From NCBI RefSeq assembly GCF_004134865.1, contig NZ_SDPO01000001.1:1116001-1180000 (forward strand): a stretch of DNA of 64,000 nucleotides, given 5' to 3'. The notes under the pieces are model-generated. The model had not been told where the DNA came from, ran no database searches, and saw only the letters and a program-made list of their open reading frames with translations. This DNA is from Agromyces fucosus. Its GTDB lineage: Bacteria > Actinomycetota > Actinomycetes > Actinomycetales > Microbacteriaceae. Below are positions 8,694 through 16,624 of this stretch, one piece after another. Both the position numbers and the translations under genes were made by a program. Numbering within the stretch: position 1 is the first letter of the stretch; every line of letters starts with the position of its first letter.

Positions 8694-10012
8694 TCGCCGC
8701 CCTCCGGCACGGTCAGCACGATGGTCGTGCCGATGCCCTTGGTCGACCAGAGGCGGACGGTGCCCTGCTCCTGCTCGATGCGTGCGCGGATCGAGGTGCG
8801 CAGCCCGATGCGATCGGGCGGCACCTCGCTCTCGTCGAACCCCACACCGCTGTCCATGACGGCGACCGTCACCTCGCCGCCGCCGAGGCCCAGCGCGAGC
8901 TCGGCCTCGGCGACCCCGGCTTGGCGGGCGACGTTGATGAGACACTGCGCGACCGCGGCGTCGAGAGCCGCGACCCGTCGCGGACCGAGTGTGCCGAGCA
9001 CCGTGAAATCGCCGGTCACGCGGACCTCGAGGCCCGCGTTGGCCGCAGCCGAGAACGCGTGGGCGAGCGATGGGACCGTCTCTTCGACGGGCGTGCGCGG
9101 GTCGGTGGCGCCGTTGGCGCGCCCTCGGCCGCGCCATCCGTTCTGCCGCCCGTTCCTCCCGGACGTCGGCGACGACGCGGACGGCGCGAAGGATCTCAGG
9201 GTGCTCGCGCCCTGCGCCGCGGCACTCGCGGAGCCGTCGCTGCCGAGGGCGTGGTCGATCGCCCAGTCGCGCCCGACGATGAGGCCGAGATCCTGCCGGA
9301 TGCCGACGCGCAGGCGCTCGTCGACCGGCCCCGATCCGGCCGCGGCGATGGCCACGAGGTGGCTCAGCGCCGTGTCGTGCAGCCTCGCGGTGGCGCGCAG
9401 CTCGTAATCGTGACGGATGGCGAGTTCCCTCGTCTGCTGGCTGGCGCGATGCAGACCGGTGTCGCGCCGCATGTCGATGCGGCGAGTGAGGCCGTCGAAC
9501 ACCCGGACGATCACGACGACCACGAAAGCGAAGCACACGGCGACGTTCGGCGCGTACGTCCCGCCCGCCACGACGACGCCGAGGAACACCGCAGCCTCGC
9601 CGAGCGCGAAGCCGAGGGTCGCCCATGTGAGCGCGATCGCCGACCCGCTTCCCGCGCCCCCGACGAGGAGGAGGGCGGTGCTCGGAAGGGCGAGCACCGC
9701 GTTGTTCGTGGTCGCGAACTCGCCGCCGGGCATGACCATGATCGTGACGGCCAGGACGATGCCGGCTCCGACGATGAGATAGAGCACCGTCAGCGTCACC
9801 GTCGGGTACCGCGCGACGAGCGCAAGCAGCACGATCATGATGATCAGCAGCAACGCGCTGCTCCATCGTTCGGGCTGGCCGCCGATCGTCGCCATGACAC
9901 CGCCGAGCACCACGCCGACGCCGAGACAGGTGAACGCCGCAGCATGCCCGGCGTTCGCGAGCGCGCGACTGAGCGATTCGCGCGCAAGGTGCCCCGGCAA
10001 CCCCAGGGTCAT
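8690..10012 (-). CDS. Sensor histidine kinase (NarL/DegS-like)
   Basis: This 440-residue membrane kinase has about six N-terminal helices. A dimerisation helix carries a candidate phospho-histidine in RLHDTALSHL near residue 220. A C-terminal HATPase_c domain is present, with an N-box-like CLINVARQAG, a G1 box MDSGVGFDES and a G2 region STKGIGTTI. It pairs with the LuxR-type regulator two genes downstream. The start is supported by GGAGGT 4 bases before the ATG. Signal unknown. Confidence 0.88.
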   Translation of the reverse strand: MTLGLPGHLARESLSRALANAGHAAAFTCLGVGVVLGGVMATIGGQPERWSSALLLIIMIVLLALVARYPTVTLTVLYLIVGAGIVLAVTIMVMPGGEFATTNNAVLALPSTALLLVGGAGSGSAIALTWATLGFALGEAAVFLGVVVAGGTYAPNVAVCFAFVVVVIVRVFDGLTRRIDMRRDTGLHRASQQTRELAIRHDYELRATARLHDTALSHLVAIAAAGSGPVDERLRVGIRQDLGLIVGRDWAIDHALGSDGSASAAAQGASTLRSFAPSASSPTSGRNGRQNGWRGRGRANGATDPRTPVEETVPSLAHAFSAAANAGLEVRVTGDFTVLGTLGPRRVAALDAAVAQCLINVARQAGVAEAELALGLGGGEVTVAVMDSGVGFDESEVPPDRIGLRTSIRARIEQEQGTVRLWSTKGIGTTIVLTVPEGGE

Positions 10013-10103
10013 CGTTACCTCCGCTCGTACCGCCTGCGAACACCACTGTTCGGGCCTCCAGCGGATTATCCCAGTTTCCGGGCGGCTCTCGGGGACGACG
10101 CGG

Positions 10104-11225
10104 TCAGAACAGCGCCGACGGATCGGGTGGGAGGCTCAGCGACCCGGGGAGCTCATCGCCCGCGGCGACCATGCGGGCAGCCCCGGCGAACCGTCGGCCA
10201 TCGGCCGCGCCGCGCGCCGGACCACCGGCGAGCGCAGAGGAGCGCACTCCGCCGGTGGCCGGGTCTTCACGACCGTGTTCGAGTCGATGCGCCCTGATCA
10301 GCGGGCGGATGCGTTCGCCGAGCCATTGCCGATACGCCTTCGGCGCGTAGGCGTTGGTGCCGTAGTACATCGAGCGGTACTTGGGCACCAGGTCGGGGTG
10401 GGAGCGCTCGAGCCACTGCATGAACCACGGCTTCACCGCGCCCCGCAAGTGCAGCGCCGAGTAGAGCACACTCGTGCCGCCGGCGGCCTTCACAGAGCGC
10501 AACGCTTCGTCGAGGTGCGCTCTCGTGTCGGTGAGGTAGGGCAGGATCGGCATCAGGAAGACCGAGCAGTCGAGCCCCGCGTCGCGCACCGCGGCCACGG
10601 TCGCGAGACGTGCCTTCGTGCTCGGGGTGCCCGGCTCGACGGAGTGCTGCAACTCGTCGTCGTAGATCGCGATCGACATCGCGATGTCGACGGGCACGTG
10701 GGCGGCGGCTTCTCTGAGGAGCGGCAGGTCGCGCCGGAGCAGCGTGCCCTTCGTGAGGATGCTGAAGGGCGTGCCGCTCGTCGCGAGCGCCTCGATGATG
10801 CCGGGCATGAGCGTGTAACGACCCTCGGCACGCTGGTAGGGGTCGGTGTTGGTGCCGAGGGCGACGGGCTCGTGCCGCCACGACGGCTTCGCGAGCTCGC
10901 GGCGCAGCACCTCGGCGACGTTCACCTTCACGATGATCTGCCGGTCGAAGTCGTCGCCGGCGTCGAGGTCGAGGTAGGTGTGCGTGGGCCGCGCGAAGCA
11001 GTAGGCGCAAGCGTGGGTGCAGCCCCGATAGGGGTTGATGGTCCAGCCGAAGGGCATCGCCGACTGACCGGGCACCCGGTTGAGCGCGGACTTCGCGAGC
11101 ACCTCGTGGAAAGTGACGCCCGCGAAATCGGGGGTCTGCACCGAACGCACCAGGTTGTTGAGCTTGACGAGCCCGGGAAGTGCGCCGGACTGCTCGACCC
11201 CCAGCTCCTGCCCGCTCCACCGCAT
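10104..11225 (-). CDS. Radical SAM protein, Rv2578c/SplB-like family
   Basis: The 373-residue protein carries the iron-sulfur motif C-x3-C-x2-C as RGCTHACAYCFAR near residue 55, followed by the HTYLD stretch typical of Rv2578c-type proteins. These are distant relatives of spore photoproduct lyase, and their reaction is not established. The frame runs open to 11450, but ATG 11225 begins the conserved MRWSGQ region; ATG 11243 is a near alternative. A LexA-type operator lies just upstream (11234-11249), so DNA-damage induction is likely. Confidence 0.88.
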   Translation of the reverse strand: MRWSGQELGVEQSGALPGLVKLNNLVRSVQTPDFAGVTFHEVLAKSALNRVPGQSAMPFGWTINPYRGCTHACAYCFARPTHTYLDLDAGDDFDRQIIVKVNVAEVLRRELAKPSWRHEPVALGTNTDPYQRAEGRYTLMPGIIEALATSGTPFSILTKGTLLRRDLPLLREAAAHVPVDIAMSIAIYDDELQHSVEPGTPSTKARLATVAAVRDAGLDCSVFLMPILPYLTDTRAHLDEALRSVKAAGGTSVLYSALHLRGAVKPWFMQWLERSHPDLVPKYRSMYYGTNAYAPKAYRQWLGERIRPLIRAHRLEHGREDPATGGVRSSALAGGPARGAADGRRFAGAARMVAAGDELPGSLSLPPDPSALF

Positions 11226-11233
11226 ACCCTCAT

Positions 11234-11249
11234 TCGAACACATGTTCGA
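11234..11249 (-). promoter_or_regulatory. SOS box (LexA operator) before the radical SAM gene
   Basis: TCGAAC-ACAT-GTTCGA matches the actinobacterial/Gram-positive LexA consensus CGAAC-N4-GTTCG exactly. It is extended to 10-bp arms (CATTCGAACA/TGTTCGAATG, 11231-11252). It lies 8 bases before the chosen ATG, and overlaps the alternative ATG at 11243. Confidence 0.85.
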
Positions 11250-11262
11250 ATGGGAAGCAAGT

Positions 11263-11295
11263 GGATGCCGCGGCGCGCGTGTCGCCGCGGCATCC
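11263..11295 (-). terminator. GGATGCC-type hairpin after the ABC-F gene
   Basis: Perfect 13-bp arms (GGATGCCGCGGCG / CGCCGCGGCATCC) enclose a 7-base loop directly downstream of the ABC-F stop codon. There is no U tract, as is frequent in actinobacterial terminators. Confidence 0.65.
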
Positions 11296-11301
11296 GCTCG
11301 T

Positions 11302-13101
11302 CTATTGCAGCGCCCCGGCCGGCACGGCACTGCCCGCCACGGCTGTGCCCGCCACGGCTCTGCCCGCCACGAGCTCGAGCTCCTCGCCCGACCACCGTCG
11401 ACGGAGCCAACGGTCGTGGCTCGCGATGACGACCGCGCCGGGGTAGGCACCGAGCGCCTCCTCGAGGTCGGTCGCGAGCGCCAGCGAGAGGTGGTTCGTC
11501 GGCTCGTCGAGCAGGAACACGTGCGGCGGCCTCGCGATCACGAGAGCGAGCGCGAGTCGCCGCTGCTGCCCGACGGAGAGCGCGCCGACCGGTCTCGACT
11601 CGTCGCGCGGGGCGATGAGGCCGAGGCTGCCGAGCGGCACCTGCTCGGCCCGCCGCTCGCCGAGTGCGCGCTCGTAGAGCCGACGCGGCGACGCACCGGG
11701 ATCCGTGAACCGCACGTCCTGCTCGAGCAGCTGCACGCGCAGCCCCTTCCGCCGGTGCACGATGCCGCCGTCGACCCGCTGCGCACCCGCGAGCACGCCC
11801 AGCAGCGTCGACTTGCCCGCGCCGTTCGCTCCCGTCACGAGCAGCCGCGTGAGCGGCGCGACGCGCAGCGCCTCGAGCGAGAGCCGACCGTCGACGACCG
11901 CATCCGACAGCTGCAGCAGCAGGCCGGATTCCTCGTCGAACGCGTGGGAGCCCGATGGGATGCCGGCGAAGACGAGCGGCGCGGGCGGCCTCGGCACCTG
12001 CTCGCGCTCGAGCGTCTCGAGCCGCAACTGCGCATTGCGCACCCGCCGGCTCACCTGCTGCTCGACGCGATCGCCGCGGCGCCCGAACGCCATCTTGTTC
12101 TTGTCGGAGATGGGCGCGTTGTGCGAGACCGCGCGAGCGGTCTCGGCCAGCCCGATGCGGAGTCGCCGCAGCTCCTCCTGCTCGTCGTCGTACTGCCGGA
12201 GCCAGCGCTGACGCTCGTCGGCCTTCACCGCGAGGAACTCGCTGAATCCCCCGCCGAACACGGTGCCGCCCGAGGCGGCGAGCAGATCGTCGGCCGATCC
12301 GCCCGCCGCACCGCGCTCGGATCCCCCAGCGGCCAGGGCGAGGGCACCCGTCCTGCCGGGGTCGAGGTCGAGCAGCCCGGTGGCCGCGCGATCGAGGAAC
12401 GCCCGGTCGTGGCTCGCGAACACGACCGGTCCGCGCCAGGTGCGCAGCCGGTCCTCGAGGAACGCCGCCGCGGCGTCGTCGAGGTGGTTGGTCGGCTCGT
12501 CGAGGAGCAGCGCGTCGGGCGCGCTGAGGAGCAGCGCGGCGAGCGCGAACCTCGATCGCTGGCCGCCCGAGAGCTCGTCGACGCGGCGGTCGAGACCGAG
12601 CGAGCCGACGCCGAGCCCGTCGAGCAGCTCGTCGCGCCGCGCCTCGGCGCTCCACACGTCGGCACGTTCGGCTGCGTCGAGGGCCGCCGAGTAGCGCGCC
12701 GCGGAGGCGGCGGTGGACTCCGAGGCGAGCGCCGCCGAGGCGGCGTCGAGCTCGCGCTCGATCGCCCGAACCTCGACGAGCGCGGCCTCGAGCACCTCGC
12801 CGATGCGTTCGTCGGGGCCGAACGGCAGTTCCTGGGCGAGCAGTGCGGTGCGCCGCGGCCTCGTGATGCGACCCGAGGTGGTGGCCTCTGAGCCGACGGA
12901 TGCCGCGGCATCCGCTCGCTCGAACTCGCCGGCGATGAGCCGGAGCAGTGTGGACTTGCCGGCCCCGTTCTCGCCGATGAGCCCGAGCCGCTGGCCCGGT
13001 GAGACGGCGAAGCCGAGGTCGGAGAACACGCGTCGGTCGGGATACGAGACGGAGAGCCCGTCGACACGGAGATGGTGGGAATGGATGACGGATACAGCCA
13101 T
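11302..13101 (-). CDS. ABC-F family ATPase
   Basis: This soluble protein of 599 residues has two ABC cassettes and no membrane segment, which defines ABC-F (ribosome-associated translation factors or antibiotic-resistance proteins). Cassette 1 has Walker A GENGAGKST, signature LSGGQ and LLLDEPTNHLDD. Cassette 2 has GANGAGKST, LSVGQ and LLDEPTNHLS. An arginine-rich linker lies between them. I start at ATG 13101 (MAVSVIHSHH), preceded by an AGGG element; the upstream open frame to 13284 lacks similarity. A long untranslated leader with inverted repeats precedes it, as in attenuated resistance ABC-F genes. Confidence 0.92.
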   Translation of the reverse strand: MAVSVIHSHHLRVDGLSVSYPDRRVFSDLGFAVSPGQRLGLIGENGAGKSTLLRLIAGEFERADAAASVGSEATTSGRITRPRRTALLAQELPFGPDERIGEVLEAALVEVRAIERELDAASAALASESTAASAARYSAALDAAERADVWSAEARRDELLDGLGVGSLGLDRRVDELSGGQRSRFALAALLLSAPDALLLDEPTNHLDDAAAAFLEDRLRTWRGPVVFASHDRAFLDRAATGLLDLDPGRTGALALAAGGSERGAAGGSADDLLAASGGTVFGGGFSEFLAVKADERQRWLRQYDDEQEELRRLRIGLAETARAVSHNAPISDKNKMAFGRRGDRVEQQVSRRVRNAQLRLETLEREQVPRPPAPLVFAGIPSGSHAFDEESGLLLQLSDAVVDGRLSLEALRVAPLTRLLVTGANGAGKSTLLGVLAGAQRVDGGIVHRRKGLRVQLLEQDVRFTDPGASPRRLYERALGERRAEQVPLGSLGLIAPRDESRPVGALSVGQQRRLALALVIARPPHVFLLDEPTNHLSLALATDLEEALGAYPGAVVIASHDRWLRRRWSGEELELVAGRAVAGTAVAGSAVPAGALQ

Positions 13102-13454
13102 GCGATACGCCCTTTGCGCGAATGCCCCCGGGCAGTCGACGGATGCCGCGGCGCGCGTGCTGCACGCACGATGCACCGAGCTGCGGAACGCGGGCGCGCG
13201 GCGCCGGCGACCGCCCGGGAGCGGAAGGACCCCGCGGGGGCATTGCCGTCGATGGGTGCACGCTGCCGCTGTCGCGACCGGCACGGCCTGATCAGAGCCG
13301 TGAGCACACCCGATGTCGACGGCGCCTCAGGCGCGGGACGGGGTGTGTGCTCACTTCATAGCGGGTACGACGGTACCAGAGCATTCGGGGTTTGGACAAG
13401 CTCGACCCGCAGAGGACCTGCTGGTCGAGGCTGTCGAGACCTGGATCGAGCGCC
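13102..13454 (-). other. 353-bp gene-free region: probable structured leader of the ABC-F gene
   Basis: No convincing coding sequence. On the minus strand it holds an inverted pair AATGCCCCCG (13235-13244) and CGGGGGCATT (13131-13140), about 90 bases apart. It also has a hairpin of GTGAGCACAC-type arms around 13300-13353 and a two-codon ATG-AAG-TGA minigene near 13353-13361. The end nearest malate:quinone oxidoreductase carries a fragment related to the GGTCGAG interspersed repeat (about 13425-13460). Ribosome- or ligand-dependent attenuation is inferred from position only. Confidence 0.35.
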
Positions 13455-14933
13455 TCAGGCGGTGAGGTCGAGCACCTTCGCGGTGGCCGCGAGGGATGCC
13501 GCAGCCGCTTCGGGGTCGCTCGAGAGCTTCGTGCCGTAGCTCGGGATCATCTCGCGGAGCTTCGGCTCCCAGCCGGCCATGCGGTCGGGGAAGCAGCGGC
13601 CGAGCACGTCGAGCATGATCGGCGCGGCGGTCGACGCCCCCGGCGAGGCGCCCAGCAGGCCCGCGATCGTGCCGTCGGCTCCGGTGATGACCTCGGTGCC
13701 GAACTGCAGCACGCCGCCCTTCTCCGGATCTTTCTTCATGACCTGCACGCGCTGGCCGGCGGTGATGAGCTCCCAGTCCTCGCTCTTGGCGGTGGGCATG
13801 AACTCGCGGAGCGCTGCGAGCTTCTTCTCGCGCGAGGCGACGAGCTCGGAGACGAGGTACTTGACGAGATCGAAGTTCTTCAGGCCCACCTGGATCATCG
13901 GACCGAGGTTGTGCAGCCGGATCGAGAAGGGCAGGTCGAACCACGTCGAGCTCTTCAGGAACTTCGGCGTGAAGCCGGCGTAGGGGCCGAACAGCAGCGC
14001 CGTCTCGCCATCGACGACGCGGGTGTCGAGGTGCGGCACCGACATCGGCGGGGCGCCCTTCGCGGCCTTGCCATAGACCTTCGCATGGTGCTGCGCGACG
14101 ATCTTGGGGTTCGTCGTGCGGAAGAACTGACCGGAGATCGGGAAGCCGCCGAAGCCCTTGATCTCGGGAATGCCCGAGTGCTGCAGGAGCGCGAGCGCAC
14201 CGCCGCCGGCGCCCACGAAGACGAAGCGGGCGTTGACGGTCTTGGGGGTGTTGCCGACGAGGTGGCGCAGGCGCAGCTTCCAGGTGCCGTCCTTCTGGCG
14301 CTTCAGCCACGTGACCTGGTGGTTGGTCGCGATCTCAGCGCCGCGGCGCTCGATGTCGCGGAAGAGGAGCTTCGTGAGTGCGCCGAAGTCGACGTCGGTG
14401 CCGGCGACCGTGCGGCTCGCGGCGACGCGCGCCTTCGGGTTGCGCTTCTTCGCGAGGAGCGGGGTCCACTCGGCGATGCGCTCGAGGTCTTCGGTGAACT
14501 CCATCGCCTCGAAGAGCGGCTGGTCGGCCAGTGCGGCGACGCGCTTCTTCAGGTACTCGATGTTCGCCTTGCCCCTGACGAAGGTCATGTGCGGAGCGGT
14601 GTTGATGAAGTTGTGCGGCTCGGGCAGCGCGCCCTGCTCGACGAGGTACGACCAGTACTGCCGGCTCACCTGGAACTGCTCGTTGATCGAGACCGCCTTG
14701 TCGGCGCTCACCGTGCCGTCGGGGTTCTCGGGCATGTAGTTGAGCTCGCAGAGGGCTGCGTGGCCGGTGCCCGCGTTGTTCCACGCGTTCGAGGACTCCT
14801 GCGCGACCTCGCCGAGTCGCTCGTAGACGCGGATCGTCCAATCGGGTTGGAGTTGCGAGAGCAGGGAGCCGAGCGTCGCGCTCATGATGCCCCCGCCGAT
14901 CAGCACGACGTCGACGGTTTCCTCTGAAGTCAC
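13455..14933 (-). CDS. mqo: Malate:quinone oxidoreductase
   Basis: This membrane-associated FAD enzyme of the TCA cycle oxidises malate to oxaloacetate and passes electrons to menaquinone. The FAD-binding motif is LIGGGIMSATLG (residues 11-22). Family hallmarks include NAWNNAGTGHAALCELNY (about 49-66) and a C-terminal block with LLGASPGAST. The length (492 aa) is normal for the family. It stands alone; the next gene downstream is ABC-F after a gene-free region. Confidence 0.96.
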   Translation of the reverse strand: MTSEETVDVVLIGGGIMSATLGSLLSQLQPDWTIRVYERLGEVAQESSNAWNNAGTGHAALCELNYMPENPDGTVSADKAVSINEQFQVSRQYWSYLVEQGALPEPHNFINTAPHMTFVRGKANIEYLKKRVAALADQPLFEAMEFTEDLERIAEWTPLLAKKRNPKARVAASRTVAGTDVDFGALTKLLFRDIERRGAEIATNHQVTWLKRQKDGTWKLRLRHLVGNTPKTVNARFVFVGAGGGALALLQHSGIPEIKGFGGFPISGQFFRTTNPKIVAQHHAKVYGKAAKGAPPMSVPHLDTRVVDGETALLFGPYAGFTPKFLKSSTWFDLPFSIRLHNLGPMIQVGLKNFDLVKYLVSELVASREKKLAALREFMPTAKSEDWELITAGQRVQVMKKDPEKGGVLQFGTEVITGADGTIAGLLGASPGASTAAPIMLDVLGRCFPDRMAGWEPKLREMIPSYGTKLSSDPEAAAASLAATAKVLDLTA

Positions 14934-14979
14934 GGATTCCAGTGTAGATGCCGTGGATGCCGCCCCCGACCAGCGGCGT

Positions 14980-15426
14980 TCAGGCGCCGCGCAGCACCGG
15001 CAGGCCCCGCTCGTCTAGGGGCCACGACGGGTTGTGCGCGAGTTCCCAGAGGTTGCCGTCGAGGTCGGCGACGTACCCGCTGTAGCCGCCCCACTCGGTC
15101 GCGGCGGCCGCCTTGGAGATCGAACCGCCCGCGAGCACCCAGTCGCCGACCGCGTCGTCGACCTCTTCGGGCGAGGCGAGGTTGATCGCGAGGGCGACCG
15201 CGCGGAAGCCGGGGGCATTCGCGTGCATGGTCGGGAGCGCGGCATCCTTCGCGAGTTCGGCGGTCTCCCAGAGGGCGAGGACTCCCCCGGGAGTGGCGAA
15301 GAACGCGATCTCGCCGGGGATCGACGACGGCGCCTCGCGCCATCCGAGCCTTCGGTAGAACGCCGTGGCGACCTCGACGTCGGCGACGCCGAGCGTGACG
15401 AGTGAGAAGCGCTGCGGAATGGCCAT
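14980..15426 (-). CDS. VOC-superfamily (glyoxalase/dioxygenase-like) protein
   Basis: This 148-residue protein has the beta-alpha-beta-beta-beta pattern of the vicinal-oxygen-chelate fold: FSLVTLGVADVEVATAFYRRLGW at the N-terminus and GGYSGYVADLDGNLWELAHNP at the C-terminus. Such small single-domain proteins may be isomerases, dioxygenases or resistance proteins, and the substrate is unknown. The C-terminal metal-ligand glutamate is present (LWELAHN). Confidence 0.87.
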   Translation of the reverse strand: MAIPQRFSLVTLGVADVEVATAFYRRLGWREAPSSIPGEIAFFATPGGVLALWETAELAKDAALPTMHANAPGFRAVALAINLASPEEVDDAVGDWVLAGGSISKAAAATEWGGYSGYVADLDGNLWELAHNPSWPLDERGLPVLRGA

Positions 15427-15473
15427 GGGCCGACGCTACGCCGGTCGGTGCGATCGCGCACCCTTCCTCGGCC

Positions 15474-15893
15474 TCAGAGGGCCGCGATGCCGCCCGAGAT
15501 GAGGCCGACACCCGCCGCGATGAGCCCGGCGGTGAGCGACGCGGCGCCGATCCACAGGAGCACGATGAGCCGATTCGGCTTCTCGGGCTCGCGGCCGAGC
15601 ACGGAGAGGAAGAAGCCCGCAGGCATGAGGATCGCCGCGATCGGCGCACCGAGGCGCGCGAGCCACAGCCAGAACCCGTCGAGCGCGGCGTACGAGACGA
15701 CGGAGAGGATCACCATCGAGAGCACGAGCAGCACGGCCGCGTGCGCGTGCCCGGCACGGTAGAAGTTCGTCTGCAGGCGGTTCGCCGGCGCCAGCCCGCG
15801 CACCACCCGGGTGAGGAAGTAGCCGCCGCTCTCGACCGTGACGAGCGCGAGCAGGAGGACGCCGATGAGGATGAGATCTGGTGCGGACGGCAT
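15474..15893 (-). CDS. Small integral membrane protein, probably under MerR control
   Basis: Unrecognised protein of 139 residues with four predicted membrane helices (about 6-25, 48-70, 78-98 and 112-135) and short loops. It is transcribed divergently from a MerR-type regulator across an 86-bp gap containing a long near-palindrome, so it is the likely regulated target. The middle segment (TNFYRAGHAHAAVLLVLSM) contains a histidine pair in a helix. No function can be assigned. Confidence 0.75.
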   Translation of the reverse strand: MPSAPDLILIGVLLLALVTVESGGYFLTRVVRGLAPANRLQTNFYRAGHAHAAVLLVLSMVILSVVSYAALDGFWLWLARLGAPIAAILMPAGFFLSVLGREPEKPNRLIVLLWIGAASLTAGLIAAGVGLISGGIAAL

Positions 15894-15920
15894 GGCCGGT
15901 CCCTTCTTCGCGGATTCATG

Positions 15921-15966
15921 ATTGGATAGTTGTACTCTCCAATATTAGAGAGTTGTACTATCCAAT
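15921..15966. promoter_or_regulatory. Divergent operator/promoter for the MerR gene and the membrane protein
   Basis: A 46-bp near-palindrome has 10-bp perfect outer arms (ATTGGATAGT/ACTATCCAAT) and also contains a direct repeat AGTTGTACTnTCCAAT. On the plus strand, TTGTAC (15930-15935) and TACTAT (15956-15961) are separated by 20 bp. This is the long spacer typical of promoters that MerR-family regulators activate by DNA distortion. Confidence 0.65.
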
Positions 15967-15979
15967 GCAAGGGGTTCCG

Positions 15980-16609
15980 ATGCGCATCTCCGCACTCGCC
16001 GCCGAGGCCGGCCTGCCGGTCGCGACCGTGAAGTACTACCTCCGCGAGGGGCTCCTGCAACCGGGCATCGCGACCTCGGCCACGCAGGCGAGCTACGACG
16101 AGCACCACCTCCGCCGGCTCCGGCTCGTGCGCGCCCTCACGGGTCCGGTCGGACTCAGCGTGCAGCAGGCGCGCGCCGTGCTCCAGCTCGTCGACGAGCC
16201 CGGCGACGACCTGTACGCCACGCTCGGGCGCGCCGTCGGCGCGCTGCCGCCCGAAGGTGCCGAACCCGCCGAGGCCTCCGACCCCTTTCCGCGTGCGCGC
16301 GCCGCGCTCGAGGAGCTCGGCCAGGTCTACGATCCCGGGTTCGCCGCGGTCGCCCAGCTCGAGTGCGCCCTCGCCGCCGCCGAGGACGCCGGCATGCCGA
16401 TCACGCGCGAGCGCCTCGCACGCTACGGTCGGGCGGCCGCGGACCTCGCCGCCTACGATCTCGAGCGGATGCCCCGCGAGCCGCACGCCGCCGTCGAGTA
16501 CACGGTGCTCGGCACCGCGCTCTACGAACCGGTGCTGCTCGCGCTCCGCCGGCTCGCGCACCAGGATGTCGCGGTGCGGCGCCTCGGCCGCGCGCGCCCG
16601 GTCGAGTAG
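15980..16609 (+). CDS. MerR-family transcriptional regulator
   Basis: The N-terminal winged helix (residues 1-70) starts MRISALAAEAGLPVATVKYY, the classical MerR recognition region. A 140-residue C-terminal helical effector domain without a cysteine-based metal site follows. The start at 15980 has GGGG five bases upstream; the frame is open further upstream through the operator. The last codons (PVE-stop) lie in a sequence CGGTCGAGTAG that matches one arm of the interspersed repeat family seen elsewhere. It is convergent with the kinase gene, 15 bp away. Confidence 0.9.
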   Translation: MRISALAAEAGLPVATVKYYLREGLLQPGIATSATQASYDEHHLRRLRLVRALTGPVGLSVQQARAVLQLVDEPGDDLYATLGRAVGALPPEGAEPAEASDPFPRARAALEELGQVYDPGFAAVAQLECALAAAEDAGMPITRERLARYGRAAADLAAYDLERMPREPHAAVEYTVLGTALYEPVLLALRRLAHQDVAVRRLGRARPVE

Positions 16610-16624
16610 CGAACCGTCTCGGCG

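Noticed and set aside
7542..10046. 834-codon open frame across both sensor genes
   Set aside because: N-terminal half is Arg-rich shadow of the true kinase; real start is 8693.
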